Source: Chryseobacterium geocarposphaerae (GTDB lineage: Bacteria > Bacteroidota > Bacteroidia > Flavobacteriales > Weeksellaceae). From it: a stretch of 64,000 bases of DNA. Numbering within the stretch: position 1 is the first letter of the stretch; each line of letters begins with the position of its first letter. The translations under genes and the position numbers were made by a program. Location: NCBI RefSeq assembly GCF_002797535.1, contig NZ_PGFD01000001.1, forward strand, positions 1,550,001-1,614,000, read 5' to 3'. This document shows, piece by piece, positions 45,947-54,942 of this stretch. The notes below the pieces were generated by a model that saw only the letters and a list, made by a program, of their open reading frames with translations, was not told the origin of the DNA and searched no databases.

Positions 45947-47422
45947 TTAGTTACTCTTTTTAATCCAAACGGAGACCGAGGCAGGGTTGACATAAAAAAC
46001 AGCTTTTCCGGTTTCGTCCGTCTTTACCTGCTCTTTTCTTTGTTCCAAAAAATCGATATATATGTTATTGGCATGCTCTATTCCTAAATCAATTTCTTTG
46101 TATCCATCTTCACTATTGGATAATATGACAACACAACCAGGATTGTCTGGAGTTCCTCTTCTCACCCATGCAATACAATTCGGGTGGTCAAAATAATTTA
46201 CCTGTTCCCCATAGGCAAAGTATTGCCTTACCTTTAATAGCTTTGGTAAAATTTCTACTTTTGGGATAACGATATTTATTTCTTCTCCATCTTTCATATC
46301 GGTATATTCGGCCCCAAAAAGATCCGGATAAAATACGCATGGATATGCCTCTTCTGATAATAAAATAATTGCATAAGCGATTGGCTTGAACCAGTTTTGA
46401 ACTGAAGACTCCAGAGCCTGTAGCTGCTGGGTATCATGATTTTCTACAAAGGAGACGGAAAATACGGGCTTTTTCTCCAGGAAACTTCCTTTCAAAATCT
46501 GGCTAAGATCATAATATTTTCCTTCTTTTGAGGCTGTAAAAAAATTATAATGCAAAGGCGCATCGAAACAAGAAACCAGATCATTCATATGATCTGAAAA
46601 AAAGGCTATTTTCTCTGCTTCATCTTTCCAAAATTCACCTAATATATAACAATCAGCCTTGAGCTCATTCTTTATATAAGAAATCCAGTCTTGTAAAAAA
46701 TTTGAAGAAATATGCTTTAAAGCGTCTAAACGAAAACCATCTACTCCTGTTGTTTCCAAGTACCATTTTATCCAGTTTTTCATTTCCTTTACTACCTCAG
46801 GATTCCGATATTCTACATCTGCGCCCATCAGATAATCATAATTGCCCAGCTGATGACTTACATCATTTGTCCATTCGGTACTATATCCATTGTGAATCTT
46901 AAAGATCCCTTTTCTCTCTTCTCCATCTTTATTAATAATATCTATACCGCTAAAGCACATGTAATTCCATATAAAATCAGAATATTTCCCTTGTCTGGCA
47001 GGAAATGTGAACTTGGTATATGCAGTTGCCTGGATGGGATCACCCATTATTTCATTCCGGTTTTCACTATTTACTTCGTGTATTGTGATCTGTTCTTCTT
47101 CATCTCCTCCCATTCTATGATTGAGTACAATATCAGCATAGACAGAAATTCCCGCTTTTTGCGCTTTTTTAATTGCATTAAGATATTCATCTTTTGTTCC
47201 ATATTTAGTTGCGATTCCTCCTTTCTGATCAAATTCACCTAAATCGTACAAATCATAGACATCATACCCTATTCCTTCTTTTCCTAAGCTACATTTCGTT
47301 GCTGGAGGCAGCCAAACAGCCGTAAATCCCAAGTCTTTTAAATACTGTACATTTTCTGAAAATTCATTCCATAGTTCACCGGAATGGTACCAGTGAAAAT
47401 ATTGTATGATCACTCCGTTCAT
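45947..47422 (-). CDS. Cytoplasmic alpha-amylase (GH13)
   Basis: 491 residues with no signal peptide. All four GH13 regions are present: DIVLNHRMGGDE (region I), GFRLDALKHI with the nucleophile Asp (region II), ILGEFWKD with the acid/base Glu (region III) and SFVENHDTQ (region IV). The N-terminal MNGVIIQYFHWY and the C-terminal beta domain match liquefying-type intracellular amylases of subfamily GH13_5. It probably degrades internal glucans. A Crp/Fnr-type palindrome lies upstream (47478-47493). Stress-linked amylases often accompany glycogen or trehalose metabolism, but no such genes are seen here. Confidence 0.92.
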   Translation of the reverse strand: MNGVIIQYFHWYHSGELWNEFSENVQYLKDLGFTAVWLPPATKCSLGKEGIGYDVYDLYDLGEFDQKGGIATKYGTKDEYLNAIKKAQKAGISVYADIVLNHRMGGDEEEQITIHEVNSENRNEIMGDPIQATAYTKFTFPARQGKYSDFIWNYMCFSGIDIINKDGEERKGIFKIHNGYSTEWTNDVSHQLGNYDYLMGADVEYRNPEVVKEMKNWIKWYLETTGVDGFRLDALKHISSNFLQDWISYIKNELKADCYILGEFWKDEAEKIAFFSDHMNDLVSCFDAPLHYNFFTASKEGKYYDLSQILKGSFLEKKPVFSVSFVENHDTQQLQALESSVQNWFKPIAYAIILLSEEAYPCVFYPDLFGAEYTDMKDGEEINIVIPKVEILPKLLKVRQYFAYGEQVNYFDHPNCIAWVRRGTPDNPGCVVILSNSEDGYKEIDLGIEHANNIYIDFLEQRKEQVKTDETGKAVFYVNPASVSVWIKKSN

Positions 47423-47444
47423 AAATTTTTCTATTAAAATTCAT

Positions 47445-47493
47445 CAAATAAATTTCCTACATAAAAAATTTAAAAAAAATGATTCCAATCATA
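47445..47493 (-). promoter_or_regulatory. Crp/Fnr-type site in front of the amylase gene
   Basis: AATGATTCCAATCATA (47478-47493), 5-bp perfect ATGAT/ATCAT arms around N4. A -7-like TTTATTTG lies on the - strand (47452-47445), one base off consensus, 37 bp centre to centre, slightly longer than at the other sites. Confidence 0.5.
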
Positions 47494-47532
47494 TTGTTTA
47501 CTTTTTAATTCATAAAAAACAATTCGGTCTGA

Positions 47533-47578
47533 TATGACGCCAGTCATAAAACTACATTTCTTTCAATTTCTATCTTTG
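47533..47578 (+). promoter_or_regulatory. Crp/Fnr-type site and -7 box of the lipoprotein/cbb3 operon
   Basis: Palindrome TATGACGCCAGTCATA (47533-47548) with 6-bp perfect arms. The -7 box TATCTTTG (47571-47578) is an exact TAnnTTTG. Centre distance 34 bp. Confidence 0.78.
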
Positions 47579-47601
47579 ATCAACACCAAAAAAATATAGT
47601 T

Positions 47602-47817
47602 ATGAAATCATTATTCTTATTCATGGTATTTACGTGCTGTCTTACTTTCGTCAGCTGTACCAAAGATCCCCAACCCAGAGCTACCAACATTGACAGTTTA
47701 AATACAGGAGACAGCATGGTTTCGGGTACTGCTCCTATAACGCCTGATTCCGGGGATCAAACGCTTCCTATGGATAGTGCCTCTTACGATGTAGATTCCA
47801 TTAAAAACAGTAAATAG
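47602..47817 (+). CDS. Small Ser/Asp/Pro-rich lipoprotein
   Basis: 71 residues. The signal peptide ends in FVSC (Cys19). The remaining ~52 residues are rich in Asp, Ser, Thr and Pro and probably disordered. It resembles in style the 69-residue lipoprotein at 60999-61208, and both are preceded at short distance by the same palindrome and -7 arrangement. It is the first gene downstream of the Crp/Fnr-type promoter and could be co-transcribed with the cbb3 oxidase genes. Function unknown. Confidence 0.75.
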   Translation: MKSLFLFMVFTCCLTFVSCTKDPQPRATNIDSLNTGDSMVSGTAPITPDSGDQTLPMDSASYDVDSIKNSK

Positions 47818-47931
47818 GAATTCGCCCTTAGTACGCCTTACGTTTTTCTTATTATGAAAACGAAATTGATGCTCTACCCCTTAAAGCATCTAAGATTTAG
47901 AAACTCTCTGTACCTTCTATACTATTTCGTT

Positions 47932-49683
47932 ATGGCAGAAACCTCATTATTTAATCAGCCCGGAATTCAGATTACCATTGTCTTACTGCTGATCATCATT
48001 ATTGCCGGCCTGGTTATCGTTGTTCTGAAGTTTTTATCCGTTTATTCCCAGATATTACGAAGAAAAGAATATTCGGAAATTCAAAAAAAAATAGAAAACC
48101 TCAGCCCTGAAGAACTTAATGAATATGAACGAAGAGAAAAAGAGCTTGATTTTCAGCAGCCTGAAAATCAACTTTCCGGACATGTTTCTGCTACTGATGA
48201 AAAGGGAGTCATCCGGAATATTAATTCGGTAGAAGAATTTCGTTTTTTTCCTACTAAAAGGAGAACCTCATCTTTTCTCAATTATGTATCTCCGGAGCTC
48301 ACCCGGCTTATTCTCTGGTTTCTAGGAACTGCCATATTTTGGCTTCTTATAGGAACCTCTTTCGGATTGTATGCCGGAATAAAATATGTAGCTCCCGATG
48401 TTGAGCATACGAGCTGGCTAAGCTTCGGAAGGCTCCGTCCGGCACATACCAATGCTGTATTCTGGGGATGGGCTTCTCTTGCGATGGTGGGGCTTTCCTA
48501 TTATGTTGTAACTAGGGTCAGCAATATTGAAAATTATAATATTAAACAGGGATATGTTTCATTAATTCTCATGAATACTGCCGTTCTTGCCGGAACAATA
48601 TCGTTGCTTTCAGGAATTAATAATGGCGGAGGAGAATACCGTGAATATATATGGCCTATTATGATCACCTTTGGAATAGGAGTAGCTATCTCGACACATA
48701 ATCTTTTTAAGCCTGTTGCCAAAAGAATTGTTAAAGAAATTTATATTTCAAACTGGTATATTATTTCCGGCTTTATGTTCATTGTGGTCGTTATTTTAGT
48801 AGGTTATATTCCTGTATGGCAAAACGGTGTCGGAGAAACCATTACCCAGGGATATTATATGCATCAGGCGATCGGAATGTGGTTTATGATGATCAATCTC
48901 GGTCTGATGTATTATTTTCTTCCTCAGCAGCTTAATAAGCCTATCTACTCTTACAGTCTTGGAGCATTGGCATTCTGGACCCACATTTTGTTCTATACTT
49001 TGATTGGAACGCATCATTTTATTTTCAGTGCGATTCCCTGGAGACTGCAGACAACCGCTATTATTGCCAGTATGGGAATGCTGATTCCCGTTGCAGCAGG
49101 AACCACCAACTTTCTTCTGACCTTTAACGGAGCATGGTACCAGTTAAAAACCAGCTATACACTGCCTTTTTATTTCATGGCCATCATCTTTTATGTTACA
49201 GGCTCGTTTCAGGGAACTGTAGAAGCTTTCCGGTACACGAATCTTCTGTGGCATTTTACAGATTTTACCGTTTCGCATTCACATCTTACCATGTACGGAA
49301 TTATCACCTTTATGATCTGGGGATTTTCTTACACGTTAATTCCGAGACTTACAGGAAAAGAGCCACCCAAATTATTGGTTGGTGTTCATTTTTGGTTAGC
49401 CCTGATCGGATTATTGATGTACGTGATTGCTCTTATGATAGGGGGAACACAGACCGGTCTGATGTGGATTAAGAAAAAACCTTTTATAGACGGAGTTATC
49501 AATATGTTTCCTTTCTGGCTGTGGAGAGCGATCGGCGGAACATTTATGTGGATTTCCCATCTCATTTTTGCTTACAATTTTTACCGGATGGTAAGGATAA
49601 AAGAGAATCTCCGGATTCCCCGAACCCCTGCGGAAATTTTGGCTACCAAAAGACAGCTTGGAAATACAGAGTTTAAATCTTAA
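47932..49683 (+). CDS. ccoN: cbb3-type cytochrome c oxidase subunit I
   Basis: About 583 residues from MAETSLFNQPG at 47932; an in-frame ATG at 47854 would add 26 basic and hydrophobic residues and cannot be excluded. It has about 12-13 membrane spans. Heme and copper ligand regions are visible: RPAHTNAVFWGW (low-spin heme), GYYMHQAIGMW, GTHHFIF (Cu-B) and VSHSHLTMYG (high-spin heme and Cu-B). An N-terminal extra span and a charged cytoplasmic loop (~45-110) precede the core. It is the catalytic subunit of a high-affinity terminal oxidase reducing O2 to water. The neighbouring CcoO is a separate gene, not fused. Confidence 0.9.
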   Translation: MAETSLFNQPGIQITIVLLLIIIIAGLVIVVLKFLSVYSQILRRKEYSEIQKKIENLSPEELNEYERREKELDFQQPENQLSGHVSATDEKGVIRNINSVEEFRFFPTKRRTSSFLNYVSPELTRLILWFLGTAIFWLLIGTSFGLYAGIKYVAPDVEHTSWLSFGRLRPAHTNAVFWGWASLAMVGLSYYVVTRVSNIENYNIKQGYVSLILMNTAVLAGTISLLSGINNGGGEYREYIWPIMITFGIGVAISTHNLFKPVAKRIVKEIYISNWYIISGFMFIVVVILVGYIPVWQNGVGETITQGYYMHQAIGMWFMMINLGLMYYFLPQQLNKPIYSYSLGALAFWTHILFYTLIGTHHFIFSAIPWRLQTTAIIASMGMLIPVAAGTTNFLLTFNGAWYQLKTSYTLPFYFMAIIFYVTGSFQGTVEAFRYTNLLWHFTDFTVSHSHLTMYGIITFMIWGFSYTLIPRLTGKEPPKLLVGVHFWLALIGLLMYVIALMIGGTQTGLMWIKKKPFIDGVINMFPFWLWRAIGGTFMWISHLIFAYNFYRMVRIKENLRIPRTPAEILATKRQLGNTEFKS

Positions 49684-49694
49684 AAATTACAGTT

Positions 49695-50690
49695 ATGATG
49701 CTTCTCAATGACCATAGAATCCTTTTCGGCTCAGCATTAGGCTTGTTCTTATTTCTGACGTTTTATATCGCGATTATTCCCGCTATGGAAAATCAGAAGA
49801 TCAACCAGCCTTTACCCAGACAGGCAAAAATGCTAACAAAAGATGAGAGAGCCGGAAAAATGGTATATATCGAAAATGGCTGTGTTGCCTGTCATACCCA
49901 ACAGGTAAGAAGTGTGGAAATGGATAATGTTTTTGGTAAAAGACCGAGTATTCCTGCAGATTTTGCCATTAACAGAAGAACTGATTTCTGGAGAAACACG
50001 GCCAATCTTATGGGAACCCAAAGAGCCGGCCCCGACCTTACGAATGTAGGAGAGCGACAACCCAGCTCAGAATGGCACCTCATTCATCTTTATCAGCCCA
50101 GAGCAGCGGTAGAAGCTTCTATTATGCCTTCTTATGAATTTCTTTTTATCGAAAGAGACTATTTACAGCCAGGAGATGTAGAAGTAAAAGTCCCGGAGAA
50201 ATTTTTAAAAAATAAAAGGAAAAAAATTGTAGCCACTCCAAAAGTTCTCTGGCTGGTTGCCTATTTGAAATCATTAAAACAAACTGATTATACAGACAAA
50301 TCAATGGTTCCTGCGTTTCTCTATAAGCAGCAGAAAAAAGAAGCGGGCGGAAGTCAGGGAGGAGAAAATCTGCCTGATGGCGGAGAACTGTTCACAGCCA
50401 ATTGTGCATCCTGTCATCAGGCAAACGGTGAAGGTGTTCCCGGAGCATTTCCACCATTAAAAGGAAGTCCTGTAGTCAACGGTGGAGATTTGGAATTGTA
50501 TGTCACCATCATTATGAAAGGTTACGATCCGAGACCCGAGTTTGCAACCATGCCGCCTGTAGGGACAAATGCCAATTTCACCCCGGAAGACGTTACGGCC
50601 ATTATGAACCATGAACGGACAAGCTGGGGCAATAATGCCAAAAAAGTGACTGTAGAAGAAGTAAAAGTAATCATGGATAAAATTAAATAA
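49695..50690 (+). CDS. ccoO: cbb3 oxidase subunit II fused to a C-terminal cytochrome c domain
   Basis: 331 residues. A membrane anchor at ~10-30 is followed by the CcoO-type heme-c domain with GCVACHTQQVRSV (CxxCH) and the FGKRPS and PDLTNVGERQ features. A linker rich in Gly and Gln follows, then a second class-I cytochrome c domain with NCASCHQANGEGVPGAFPPL and a late Met ligand region (ATMPPVG). One chain thus combines the CcoO heme with a CcoP-like electron-entry heme. No separate diheme CcoP is found in the operon. It starts 11 bp after ccoN. Confidence 0.87.
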   Translation: MMLLNDHRILFGSALGLFLFLTFYIAIIPAMENQKINQPLPRQAKMLTKDERAGKMVYIENGCVACHTQQVRSVEMDNVFGKRPSIPADFAINRRTDFWRNTANLMGTQRAGPDLTNVGERQPSSEWHLIHLYQPRAAVEASIMPSYEFLFIERDYLQPGDVEVKVPEKFLKNKRKKIVATPKVLWLVAYLKSLKQTDYTDKSMVPAFLYKQQKKEAGGSQGGENLPDGGELFTANCASCHQANGEGVPGAFPPLKGSPVVNGGDLELYVTIIMKGYDPRPEFATMPPVGTNANFTPEDVTAIMNHERTSWGNNAKKVTVEEVKVIMDKIK

Positions 50691-50692
50691 TT

Positions 50693-50956
50693 ATGAAATT
50701 TTCTGTAAAATACCTCATCACGTGGATCTCGGTTTTTTTTACGATCTATACGTTTGCCTGTGATGCATGCAAGCTTAGACAACCGAAGATAACTCAGGAA
50801 TATACCCATGGAACAGGCCCTGAAAGCGATTGGGACTGGTTTATCGTAGGTATTGTTGCCCTGATAACAATTTTAGCTTTTTTTTATTCGGTAAAGTATC
50901 TGATTAAACCCGGAGAAAAGAATAAAGACCATATCAAATATTCTGTTTTACCCTAA
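50693..50956 (+). CDS. Small membrane protein of the cbb3 operon, CxxC motif
   Basis: 87 residues. An N-terminal signal or span (VKYLITWISVFFTIYTFA) leads into CDACKLRQP, a CxxC that could bind metal or act in thiol exchange outside the membrane. A second span follows (DWFIVGIVALITILAFFYSV). It starts 2 bp after ccoO, so co-translated. It may replace CcoQ or a copper-delivery factor, but I do not recognise the family. Confidence 0.7.
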   Translation: MKFSVKYLITWISVFFTIYTFACDACKLRQPKITQEYTHGTGPESDWDWFIVGIVALITILAFFYSVKYLIKPGEKNKDHIKYSVLP

Positions 50957-50966
50957 AAAATGAATT

Positions 50967-51374
50967 ATGACTAAAGACAAAAGTAAAGTTTTCCTTTTCA
51001 TAGATAATGATCCGGCACCTATTGCCGAGCTGGACACTCCTATTGTCTTTGATCTGGATACCAGAAAACTGACCGACGGAGAACATATTCTAAAGATTAT
51101 AAGTCATTCGCCCACAGGAAGAGAGGGTATCAGAACCATTCATTTTACAGTGGCCAATGGTCCGGCAATAAGAATAGAAGGACTAAAAAATAAAGATGTT
51201 GTAGATGGCACCCTGTCATTAATGATTAACGCTTATGACAAAGGGAATCAAAAGAGTTTCCTTATTAACGGAAGCGAGACTCCACAAACAATCCCTTTCT
51301 GGATATGGATAATTATTATTTTATTTATCGGCTGGGCTCTTTATTACGAAATAACCAGTGCCAACATCCAGTAA
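50967..51374 (+). CDS. C-terminally anchored Ig-like protein of the cbb3 operon
   Basis: 135 residues. The first ~105 residues are beta-rich (FLFIDNDPAPIAELDTPIVF, LTDGEHILKIISHSPTG, EGIRTIHFTVANGP), resembling bacterial Ig-like or cytochrome-associated domains. A single C-terminal span follows (IPFWIWIIIILFIGWALYYE). There is no N-terminal signal, so a tail-anchored topology is likely. It is 10 bp after the CxxC membrane protein. Accessory role in the oxidase complex inferred from position. Confidence 0.68.
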   Translation: MTKDKSKVFLFIDNDPAPIAELDTPIVFDLDTRKLTDGEHILKIISHSPTGREGIRTIHFTVANGPAIRIEGLKNKDVVDGTLSLMINAYDKGNQKSFLINGSETPQTIPFWIWIIIILFIGWALYYEITSANIQ

Positions 51375-51421
51375 ATTATGACATTGATAGACTGCCTATT
51401 GTAAGAATAATTTCTAAAATT

Positions 51422-51796
51422 ATGTACGGTATGAAAAAGTTCAAAATATTTCCTTGCTTTCAGGCAATCTATTATTTATTTACCTCGATATGGCCTCTTA
51501 TCCATATGAAAAGCTTTTTGATGGTAACCGGTGAAAAAACAGATTTATGGCTGGTAAAAACAGTAGGTATTTTGCTTCTTCCTTACTGTCTGCTTCTATT
51601 TTATCTTACGTTTAATGATAAAAAGAATCCGGTTATTATATTGAGCATTATATTCTGTTGTCTGGGACTATTTATTATTGATATTTACTATTATTTAAAC
51701 GGTGTTATTAATGGAAGTTATCTTATTGATGCCGGATTTCAACTCCTGTTTATGGGATACTGGCTTTATTTTCTATCTATAAGAAAAATTCGTTAA
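51422..51796 (+). CDS. Small multi-span membrane protein
   Basis: About 124 residues from the ATG at 51422 (or 121 from 51431). Upstream in-frame codons overlap the preceding gene and lack membrane-protein character. Four hydrophobic segments are visible (IFPCFQAIYYLFTSIWPLI, TVGILLLPYCLLLFYL, VIILSIIFCCLGLFIIDIYY and the last ~20 residues). Family not recognised. It is the last + strand gene of the oxidase block and is convergent with the catalase operon. Confidence 0.62.
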   Translation: MYGMKKFKIFPCFQAIYYLFTSIWPLIHMKSFLMVTGEKTDLWLVKTVGILLLPYCLLLFYLTFNDKKNPVIILSIIFCCLGLFIIDIYYYLNGVINGSYLIDAGFQLLFMGYWLYFLSIRKIR

Positions 51797-51904
51797 TTTT
51801 TTCTTTATAATCCACTACAGTTCAGTAGATCTTCAGAAGATTTCAATCCTGGTATTCTAATTTGGAAATTATTTATCTCTATTTTATTAAATATTCAATC
51901 TGCA

Positions 51905-52519
51905 TTAGAAATCCAGAAATCCGTTGACTAATGTCTTCCATTGAATCTTTGAAATTCCAATCATTCCACCTGCAGCAATCAAGAGATTTCTTGCTTTGTC
52001 TATAAACTCTGCATCCATATTTGGCGTCTCATTTCTGCCATAAATTCCGGCTTGGATAAAATCCCTTCCTTTGAAGATTCCGAATGTAGAAGTAGCTTCA
52101 TCCGAATAAAAATGTACAATATGTTCGGAAGTTTTATCCTGTGGATTTTTCGAAGGTCTGCACGTCATCATTATAAAATCAAGGCAAATACCATGCGTAC
52201 GTTCTTCAAACAAATCTGTAATCTCTACCCAGTCAAAACCTTTGGCTTCAACCGTTCCCGGACCCGGAATGTCTATCCTTATGTAATCTCCAATTAATGG
52301 ATACCGGTCCACCATTTCACCTTCTGAATCAAAAAGTTTAAAATCGGCAAAACTTTCTCCACAATAGCTTTTCCAGTTGTTTATCAACATGAATCTTTCT
52401 TTTAATCTATTGAATCCTTCATGTACTTCTTCCGGATTGGCATAGTCTTTCTTAGCTTCCGTATCATGAAAGCTACCTTTCTTATGAACAGGTACTCCAA
52501 ATATTTCTTTAGGTTTCAT
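51905..52519 (-). CDS. Hypothetical protein at the end of the catalase operon
   Basis: 204 residues, soluble, no signal. It begins MKPKEIFGVPVHKKGSFHDT. It contains YIRIDIPGPGTVEAKGFDWV and a possible active-site-like HIVHFYSDEATSTFGIFKGR segment. I do not recognise the family. It follows the DUF6766 gene by 14 bp and is the last gene of a long - strand operon of stress functions, so a stress-related role is inferred only from context. Confidence 0.68.
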   Translation of the reverse strand: MKPKEIFGVPVHKKGSFHDTEAKKDYANPEEVHEGFNRLKERFMLINNWKSYCGESFADFKLFDSEGEMVDRYPLIGDYIRIDIPGPGTVEAKGFDWVEITDLFEERTHGICLDFIMMTCRPSKNPQDKTSEHIVHFYSDEATSTFGIFKGRDFIQAGIYGRNETPNMDAEFIDKARNLLIAAGGMIGISKIQWKTLVNGFLDF

Positions 52520-52533
52520 AATCGTATTATTTT

Positions 52534-53187
52534 TTAATTTTCATCGTAGGCCATATCCACCGGTTTGGATTCCGGAGAACCTTTTTCCCGAAGCCATATG
52601 GATAAAATCACCAGAGATGCCACGGCTAAAAATTCGCTTTGCCAATTCTGGAAAGATTCGAACCAGAACCTGGATTCTGAAATATACTGCAATGCCGAAA
52701 CTACAGGTTCATTCTTTGAAATCTGCTCCGTATTATAATCTTTAAGACTTCCGTAGAAATGCAGGATAAAACTTATCAAAAACAATATACCAAAGGCTAA
52801 TGATAATGAATGTTTATATATTTTAAGCCATATTCCTCCTTTCTTTACGGGCCATGGAGCATTGGGATGAGGCTGAGGTTCTTTATCCACCTCCTCTTCT
52901 CCTTCCAAAGGCTTGGATTCGCTGGAGCCCTTCTGTCGCAAAGAGACTGTGAGTAATACATACAGCATCATCTGTAGAAATTCGCTTTCCCAGTTTTCAA
53001 ATGTAGCCTGAATAAAATGGCCGCTTTGGAGGTATTGCGTTATATTCAATGCTTGCTCTCCATTTTCCACCAATTCCTTATTTTCTGTTTTCCAACCTGT
53101 TAAAAACTGTGCTAACAGGAATGAAAGCATCAAAAAGAGTAAAACTATACTCAAACTATTGCGGTAAAAAAAGCTTTTGGAATTCAT
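52534..53187 (-). CDS. DUF6766-family membrane protein with duplicated halves
   Basis: 217 residues. It is built from two similar halves, each with a membrane span, a short exposed helix (TENKELVENGEQALNITQYL / YNTEQISKNEPVVSALQYIS), the phrase FENWESEFLQ / FQNWQSEFLA, another span and a REKGSPESKP / RQKGSSESKP cytoplasmic tail. This internal duplication is characteristic of DUF6766 proteins found with catalase and other stress genes. Function unknown. It is 27 bp after the FAD-Rieske gene. Confidence 0.85.
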   Translation of the reverse strand: MNSKSFFYRNSLSIVLLFLMLSFLLAQFLTGWKTENKELVENGEQALNITQYLQSGHFIQATFENWESEFLQMMLYVLLTVSLRQKGSSESKPLEGEEEVDKEPQPHPNAPWPVKKGGIWLKIYKHSLSLAFGILFLISFILHFYGSLKDYNTEQISKNEPVVSALQYISESRFWFESFQNWQSEFLAVASLVILSIWLREKGSPESKPVDMAYDEN

Positions 53188-53214
53188 TGTTTTACTATTT
53201 AGAACAGTTAAATC

Positions 53215-54739
53215 TTATTCGCGTTCTTCAATGTCTATTCTTTGCAGGTCTTTCACTGTAGGTCCGGTGAGCATTTTTCCATTAACATTGAATCTGGAAC
53301 CATGACACGGACAGTCCCAGCTCAGCTCGGCACCGTTCCAGCGGACTTCACAGTGTACATGCGGACAGGTACTTTTCAGCACATGGATTTTCCCTTCTTT
53401 TTCTTTATATACTGCAAATGACTCGCCTTCATGTTTTATCACTTTAGCCTCGCCTTCTTTAATTTCTTCCCATGAAGCAATCTTTTCGGCCGTTATTTTA
53501 TCTTTAATAAAATCGCAGGCAGCCTCGGCGGTTTCCTTTACGAATTCTGTAAATCCTGCCATCGGTTTTATTCTTGACGGGCTGAATATTTCTTCATATT
53601 TACTTTTCCCATGAATAATAATATCCGTTAAAATTTGTGCAGTTATTGTTCCGAAGATCATTCCGTTTCCTCTAAAACCTGTCGCCGTAAAATACTTTTC
53701 CTTTACTTCCCGGAAGCTTTCCGATATAGGGAAATCCGTCCACCGGTTCATAATACTGGCTCGACCAGCTGTAGTATACTGTTTCAACATCAAAATATTG
53801 CCGGACATAGTTTTCCAATCTTGAAAAACATTCTCCCGTATTTTCTTCATGGCCGGTTTTGTGATCTTCTCCTCCCGCAATCAGCAGGGTTTTTCCATCT
53901 ATTTTCTGAGTTCTGTAATAGTGATACGGCTCTGTAAGGTCATATCCGAGATGCTGTGAATATTCGTCATAATTTAAGCTAAAAGCCATTGCATAGCTTC
54001 TGTAAGGAGCTGTCATGAAATGAAGGATATTGACTCCCGGAGGAATATGGGTAGCATACACAAGATTCTTCGTTTTTATTTCACCTTTTGAAGTCTTCAG
54101 AACAATTATTTCGTCCTGTTCCTCATGACTTTCACAAGTACAATCTTCCAAAATATGTCCTCCTAGCTGTAAAAAAGCTTCACACAATCCCTTTATATAT
54201 TTGATGGGATGAAACTGCGCCTGGTTGGGAATAATCACGGCTTCTTTAAAAGGAATCGGAAAAGAAATTTCTTCCGTATACGTCATTTCATGTCCCACTT
54301 TAGAAGCTCCAGCCACAATATCTTTCAATTTTTCAGCCTGTCTTTCGTCTAATGCAAAAAGAACGGCCGCTTTTTCTTCAAAATCGCAGTCCAGTCCATA
54401 TTTCTTAATATTATTTTTAATATGATCCTGCGCTTCTTTTCCTACTTCAGCAAATAATTTTGCCTGTTCCAGGCCAAAATCATTAATCGCTTCATCGAAA
54501 GTGGTATCAAAAAAATCATTGATATGCGCTGTTGTTCCTCCGGTGGTTCCGAAACCAATATTGGCCGCTTCCAGAAGAATGCAATTTTTGCCGTTTTCCT
54601 GCAATTTTAAAGCTGTAGAAACGCCTGTAATTCCCCCACCAACAATTACAATATCAAATAACTGCTTATCATCTGCTTCTGAAGAAATTCTTTTAATTTC
54701 TTCCTGCCATATACTTTTTCTTACTCCATCTCTGTACAT
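53215..54739 (-). pseudogene. FAD-dependent oxidoreductase with C-terminal Rieske domain, frameshifted
   Basis: The N-terminal frame (start 54739) carries the FAD motif IVIVGGGITGVSTALKLQE and GTTGGTTAHIN. It ends early after KVFYGDRF. The other frame continues TATGFRGNGMIFGTITAQIL and the Rieske cluster CPHVHCEVRW and CPCHGSRF. Together they make about 507 residues, the usual length of DadA-like Rieske oxidoreductases. The break is at a four-A run on the + strand (53689-53692). With three, VFTATGFRGNG reads through. It is either inactivated or an assembly error. It lies in the catalase operon, 16 bp after the small lipoprotein gene. Confidence 0.82.
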
Positions 54740-54755
54740 GACTTTTATTTTTTAA

Positions 54756-54923
54756 TTATCGGATATTCAAAGTATCATTTTCCGAATTATTTCCGGAAGT
54801 CTTCTTTTTTGTATTTTCACTTTCTGTAGTGTTTTCTTTAGAACCTTTTTCATCAATATCACATCTGCATGAAGTGAAAGTGCATACACTAACTATTCCT
54901 ATTATTAAAGCTGCTGTTTTCAT
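54756..54923 (-). CDS. Small lipoprotein
   Basis: 55 residues from the ATG at 54923 to a stop at 54756-54758. Signal MKTAALIIGIVSVCTFTSC, with lipobox FTSC (Cys19), then a Ser/Asn/Glu/Lys-rich tail (GSKENTTESENTKKK). It is the third small acidic or polar lipoprotein of this type in the stress island, after 47602-47817 and 60999-61208. It sits between SDR and FAD-Rieske genes in the operon with 16-19 bp gaps. Role unknown. Confidence 0.72.
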   Translation of the reverse strand: MKTAALIIGIVSVCTFTSCRCDIDEKGSKENTTESENTKKKTSGNNSENDTLNIR

Positions 54924-54942
54924 ATTTTATAATTTTGGTGAT

